A stretch of 64,000 nt of DNA, taken from Eulemur rufifrons (Eukaryota; Chordata; Mammalia; Primates; Lemuridae). Both the position numbers and the translations under genes were made by a program. Under the pieces are notes generated by a model, which worked only from the letters and a program-made list of their open reading frames with translations, was not told the origin of the DNA and searched no databases. The DNA lies in assembly GCF_041146395.1 (NCBI RefSeq), contig NC_090989.1, positions 218,582,843 to 218,646,842 of the forward strand, in the 5' to 3' direction. Positions 59,863 to 64,000 of the stretch are shown here, one piece after another; position 1 is the stretch's first letter, and every line of letters begins with the position of its first letter.

Positions 59863-60894
59863 CCTATAAAATCTTTGTGTGTGTATTATGTGTTTAGGTA
59901 TGTTTATGCATATGAACATGAATCATATTGTATGTTGTATCTACATGGTAAAATTTGGTACAGTTGGCCAGAAATCCCATAAGAAATTCTATTCAAATTG
60001 GCTTAAATAAGTGAATGTTCATATAAACTCTTAAAATATATAGTGTTTAACCCAAATACCTTTTAGTTGATGTGATTTACATAAATCATTGATAAATAAG
60101 CTTTCTTCAAATTTCTTGATAAAATAAAAATAAAAATGTTTTCATAATGGCAGCATACATTTTTGCCTGGGTTTACTGGTCATACTGGATTATATTTATC
60201 TCTTGTAGATATTTTAAGGTCAGAAAACTGTAAAGCTAGACTAACCAGGAATAATCTTTGTTTGTGTAAGTCTTTGATAAATAAGATTAATTTAGTATTG
60301 TTGGTTTAATGAAAAAAACTGTTTCTTCTGAACTATCAGCAAAATAATAATGTATTTCATTGTAAGATTCTTAATTAGCTGAACACTTGATTTTACAGCC
60401 TATAAAGATATTTAATGAATAAATAACTTGAAATGATGCATAGTTTTATCTAATATCTCAGTATTCATAAATACTTTAGGTATAATTGTTAAAAATAAAA
60501 ATAAATTTTATGTAATTTGAAATTTTAAATTATATTAAATTAAATAATAGAAACTCATTAAATGTGTGGGTCATTTCCAAATAAGGTAAAAGACTGAAAC
60601 ATAAATAGCTAAAGGTAAATATTAATATGTTTGCTTGTGGCTTCTTACATTTTATAGAAAGATTAAATATGTTTGGGTCTACTAATACTCAAACTTATGT
60701 GGAGATATTTATAAATTATAAAATTAATATCATTTATAAAATACTGATATGTGACAGTTCAAAATTTCTTGCTTCATAGGTTTTCAATAAAATTAAGAGT
60801 ATTAAAAGTTGAAAATTCTAATTAATATATATAATTTTGTATAAAAAATATACCAAAAAAGTAAGATGTGTTTTTCATTTAAAAAGACACTAAA
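59863..60894. other. AT-rich unique sequence
   Basis: Nothing recognised; very AT-rich from about 60400 to 60880. Confidence 0.4.
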
Positions 60895-61130
60895 ATGTGT
60901 TACATAGAGGAGAAGAGGCAAGATGGTAGATGAGAGAAATCACCAACCAGAACATCTCTTCAAGAAGGAGAAATCTTAGAAGAAAGAGGAAAAAAAAAAA
61001 AATGGACAGACAAACATAGATCAGATGAGAGTTGGAAGGTAGGGTGCCTGAAACTACGTGGTACTCCACAGGAAGTGGTAGCAGAGGAGAACTGGAAGGA
61101 GGCATCAGTGGGGATTAAGCCCTGAGAGGT

Positions 61131-61481
61131 TTGGAGACCAGTGGGAAGGGTAAGAAGAAACTGCTGCTTCAGAGCAAAGGGAATCAACAAAATAACTCCA
61201 TAAGTATGAAGAATCAAAGTGAAAGGACACCCCCAAAAGGGAACACTATCTCTCTAGCAATAGATACAAACCAAAATCAGAACATTAAAATGACAGATGA
61301 AGAATTTCAAACATGGATTGTAAGGAAACTCAATGAAATGCAAGATAAAATGGAAAGCCAACACAAAGAACCTGCAAAAACAATGCAGGAAATTAATGAA
61401 AAATTCACTAAAGAAATAGAAATATTAAAGAAAAATCAAATAGAACTTTTGGAAATGAAAAATTTATTCAAGGAATTATAA
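61131..61481 (+). pseudogene. L1 ORF1 remnant
   Basis: 116 readable residues from METSGKGKKK to LEMKNLFKEL then a stop. They cover the polar N-terminus and first part of the coiled coil (KFTKEIEILKKNQIELLEMK, near-identical to the intact copy). Further coiled-coil residues follow in frame after the stop, then another stop near 61560. Confidence 0.88.
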
Positions 61482-61671
61482 AACACAGTGGAAAGCCTTA
61501 AGAATAGGTTAGATCAAGCAGAAGAAAGAATGTCAGAGATCAAAGACAATACCTTTAATTAAAAAAGGCAATCATAGAGATAGAGCAGAGAAATAAGTGA
61601 AAAGAACAAAGCCTACAAGAAATCTGGGATTATGTGAAGAGCCAAACATAAGAACAATAGGCATCCATGAG

Positions 61672-64000
61672 AATGACTTAAATAGAACTCTAGAACAAAT
61701 GGGCCTGACATTTACAGAACATTATACCAAAAAAGCACTGAATATATGTTTTTCTCATCAGCTCCTGGGACATTCTCTAAGATTGAACATATACTAGGCG
61801 ACAAAATATGTCTCAACAAATTAAAAAAAAAGAAATTATACCATGCATCTTCTCAGACCACAGTGGAATAAAATTAGAAATCATCCAACAGAAACACTCA
61901 TCTCTACACAAAGTAATGGAAACTAAACAACTTTCTACTGAATGATGGTCAGGTCAAGGAGGAAATTAAGATAGAAATGAAGATTATTTGAACTAAATGA
62001 TAAAGGAGACACAAGTTTTCAAAATCTGCAGGAAACAGCAAAAGCAGTCTTGAGAGGAAAATTTATACCCATAAATGCCTGCATTCTAAAGAGAGAAAAA
62101 TCAGAAATCAACGATCTAATGGATTATCTCAAAGAACTGGAAAAGGATGAACAAACCAGTCCCAAACTCAGCAGAAGAAAAGAAATAACCAAGATCAGGC
62201 AGAACTAAATTCAATTAATTAAAAAACTATATGGAAGATTAATAAAACAAAAGGTTGGTTTTTGAAAAGATAAATAAAATTGACACACCTCTCACTAGAT
62301 TAAACAGAAGTAGAAAAGAAAGAACTCTAATAAGCTCCATAAGAAATGAAAAAGGAGAAATTACAACTGATACCATGGAAATACAAAATATCATCTATGA
62401 ATACTGTGAAAATCTCTATGCACATGAACATGAAAACATGGAGGAAATGGACAAATTCTTAGAAACACACAGGCTTCCTAGGCTCAATCAGGAAGAAATA
62501 GAATTCCCGAATAGGCCAATATCAAGTACTGAAATTGAAGCAGCAATAAAAAATCTTCCTAAAAAAATAGTCCTGGACCGGATGATTTCATAGCCAAATT
62601 TTACCAGATCTACAAAGAACTAGTGCCTCTCCTGCAGAAAATATTCCACAACATCAAGAAGGAAGAAATCCTCCTCAACATGTTTTACAAAGCCAAAATC
62701 ACCCTGAAAGCAAAGCCAGAAAAGGATGCAACAAAAATAGAAAACTACAGACCAATATCCCTTATGAATATAGATGCAAAAATTCTCAATAAAATCTTAG
62801 CAAACCAAATTCAGGTACTTATCAAAAAAAAATAATCGATCCTGATGAAGTGGACTTCATCCCAGAGATGCAGGGATGGTTCAACATATACAAATCTATA
62901 AATATAATTCACCACATAGATAGAAACAAAAACAAAGACCATATGATCCTCTCAATAGACAAAGGAAAAACACTTGTCAAAATCAGCACCCTTCTATGAT
63001 AAGAACACTTAACAAAATAGGCATAGATGGGAGTTAGCTAAAACTTATAAAAGCCATGTATGACAAACTCACAGCCAACATCATACTGAATGGGGAAAAA
63101 AAATGAAAGTATTCCCGCTTAAAACTGGAACCAGTCAAGGTTGCCATCTTTCACCACTTCTATTCAACATAGTACTGGAAGTCCTAGCCAGAGTAATCTG
63201 ACAAGAGGAGGAAATCAAGGTCATCCAAATGGGGGCAGAAGAGGTCAAACAATTGCTCTTGCTGACTATATGCTCTTATATCTAGAAAACCCCAAAGATT
63301 CTGCCATGAGACTACTGGAATTGATAAACAAATTCGGCAAAGTCTCAGGTTATAAAATCAATGAACACAAATCAGTAGCATTCATATATGCCAACAACAG
63401 TCAAACTGAGAACCAAATAAAAGAAGCAATATCTTTCACAATAGCATCAAAGAAAACAAAATACCTAGGAATATATTTGACTAAGGAGGTGAAAGACCTC
63501 TACAGGGAGAACTATGGAACACTGAGGAAGGAAATAGAAGAGGACATAAACCAATGGAAAACCATACCATGCTCACGGATAAGCAGAATCAACATTGTTA
63601 AAATGTCTTTACTACCCAAAATAATCTACTTATTCAATGCATTCTCTATTAAAATAGCAACACCATTTTTTTGCAGATCTAGAAAAAATAGTTCTATGCT
63701 TAGTATGGGACCAGAGAAGACTCCATATAGCAAAAGCAACCTTAAGCAAAAATAACAAATCAAGAGGCATCAATTTACCAGACTTCAAGCTATACTACAA
63801 GGCCATAGTAACCAAAACAGCATGGTACTGGCACAAGAACTGGACTAATGGAACAGAACTGAGAACCCAGATAAAAATCTCCATATAGCCACCTAATCTT
63901 TGAGAAAGCAGACAAAAACATTCACCGAGGAAAAGAATCTGCATTCAATAAATGGTGCTGGAAAAATTGGATAGCCACATGTAGAAGACTGACACAGGAT
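61672..64000 (+). pseudogene. L1 ORF2 remnant lacking the endonuclease N-terminus
   Basis: It begins mid-endonuclease just after the deletion junction and has frame breaks near 61797, 62215, 62590 and 62835. The reverse-transcriptase region is readable in pieces ([20 protein letters not shown] at about 62740-62800). At the catalytic position the reading is [12 protein letters not shown], so FADD has become LADY and the catalytic pair is lost. It is cut by the window edge. Confidence 0.88.

Larger units (their letters stand above)
60895..64000 (+). mobile_element. Second L1, damaged, with an ORF1-ORF2 internal deletion; continues past the window
   Basis: The 5' end has 'gaggcaagatggtagatgagag' near 60908, a decayed version of the usual L1 start motif, only about 235 bp before the ORF1 ATG at 61131. 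ORF1 then breaks, and at about 61672 the ORF1 RRM entry (TIGIHE) joins directly to ORF2 sequence (DLNRTLEQMG, equivalent to ORF2 residues 182-191 of the intact copy). About 1.1 kb, covering the ORF1 C-terminal half and most of the endonuclease, is missing. ORF2 continues to the right edge at roughly residue 1000, with several frameshifts. It cannot encode a working machinery. Confidence 0.92.

Overview
This is a primate genomic window, almost certainly from a strepsirrhine and probably a Malagasy lemur. I see no exon of a host protein-coding gene. The lineage call rests on the repeats. The Alu copy at 18381-18719 carries the extra T-rich insert in its right half and the modified left-half wording that I associate with lemur Alus. 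The truncated L1 tail at 59574-59862 ends in the strepsirrhine-style 3' end. MIR, L2, MER5A, Tigger, Charlie and MaLR fossils give the usual eutherian background. Species is not determinable by eye.

Layout. 1-17.9 kb is mostly unique intergenic DNA with scattered MIR and L2 fragments, an Alu piece and a hAT remnant. 17.9-20.5 kb is a nested stack: a MIR split by a mariner transposon, which is itself split by a young Alu; a MER5A copy follows. 20.5-27.9 kb is mostly unique, with old L1, MIR and MER5A fragments. 28.0-36.6 kb is an AT-rich block of ancient L1 interrupted by a complete Tigger-type element, a Tigger fragment, a solo ERV1-type LTR, a MIR, a MaLR-type LTR and a complete Charlie-type hAT element. 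36.93-44.47 kb is a full-length L1 on the minus strand. 44.9-64 kb holds further old L1 fragments on both strands, two Alus, an MLT1-like LTR, L2 pieces, microsatellites, a short lemur-type L1 tail, and a second, damaged L1 that runs off the right edge.

The centre of interest is the 36945-44458 L1. It has a 16-bp target-site duplication, poly(A), uninterrupted ORF1 (334 aa) and ORF2 (1292 aa), and every endonuclease, reverse-transcriptase and Cys-motif residue I checked. Its 5'UTR of about 2.2 kb contains a 71-bp tandem array with one GC box per unit, a polypyrimidine tract of about 400 nt and a CpG-rich head with a YY1-type site. Its 3' end differs from the other lemur-type L1 tail in the window and ends in two A-rich tracts separated by 24 nt, the layout of a 3' transduction. 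ORF1p would coat the L1 RNA, and ORF2p would nick T-rich target DNA and copy the RNA there. The Alus in the window, including one with a perfect 16-bp target duplication at a similar T-rich site, are the expected passengers of that machinery.
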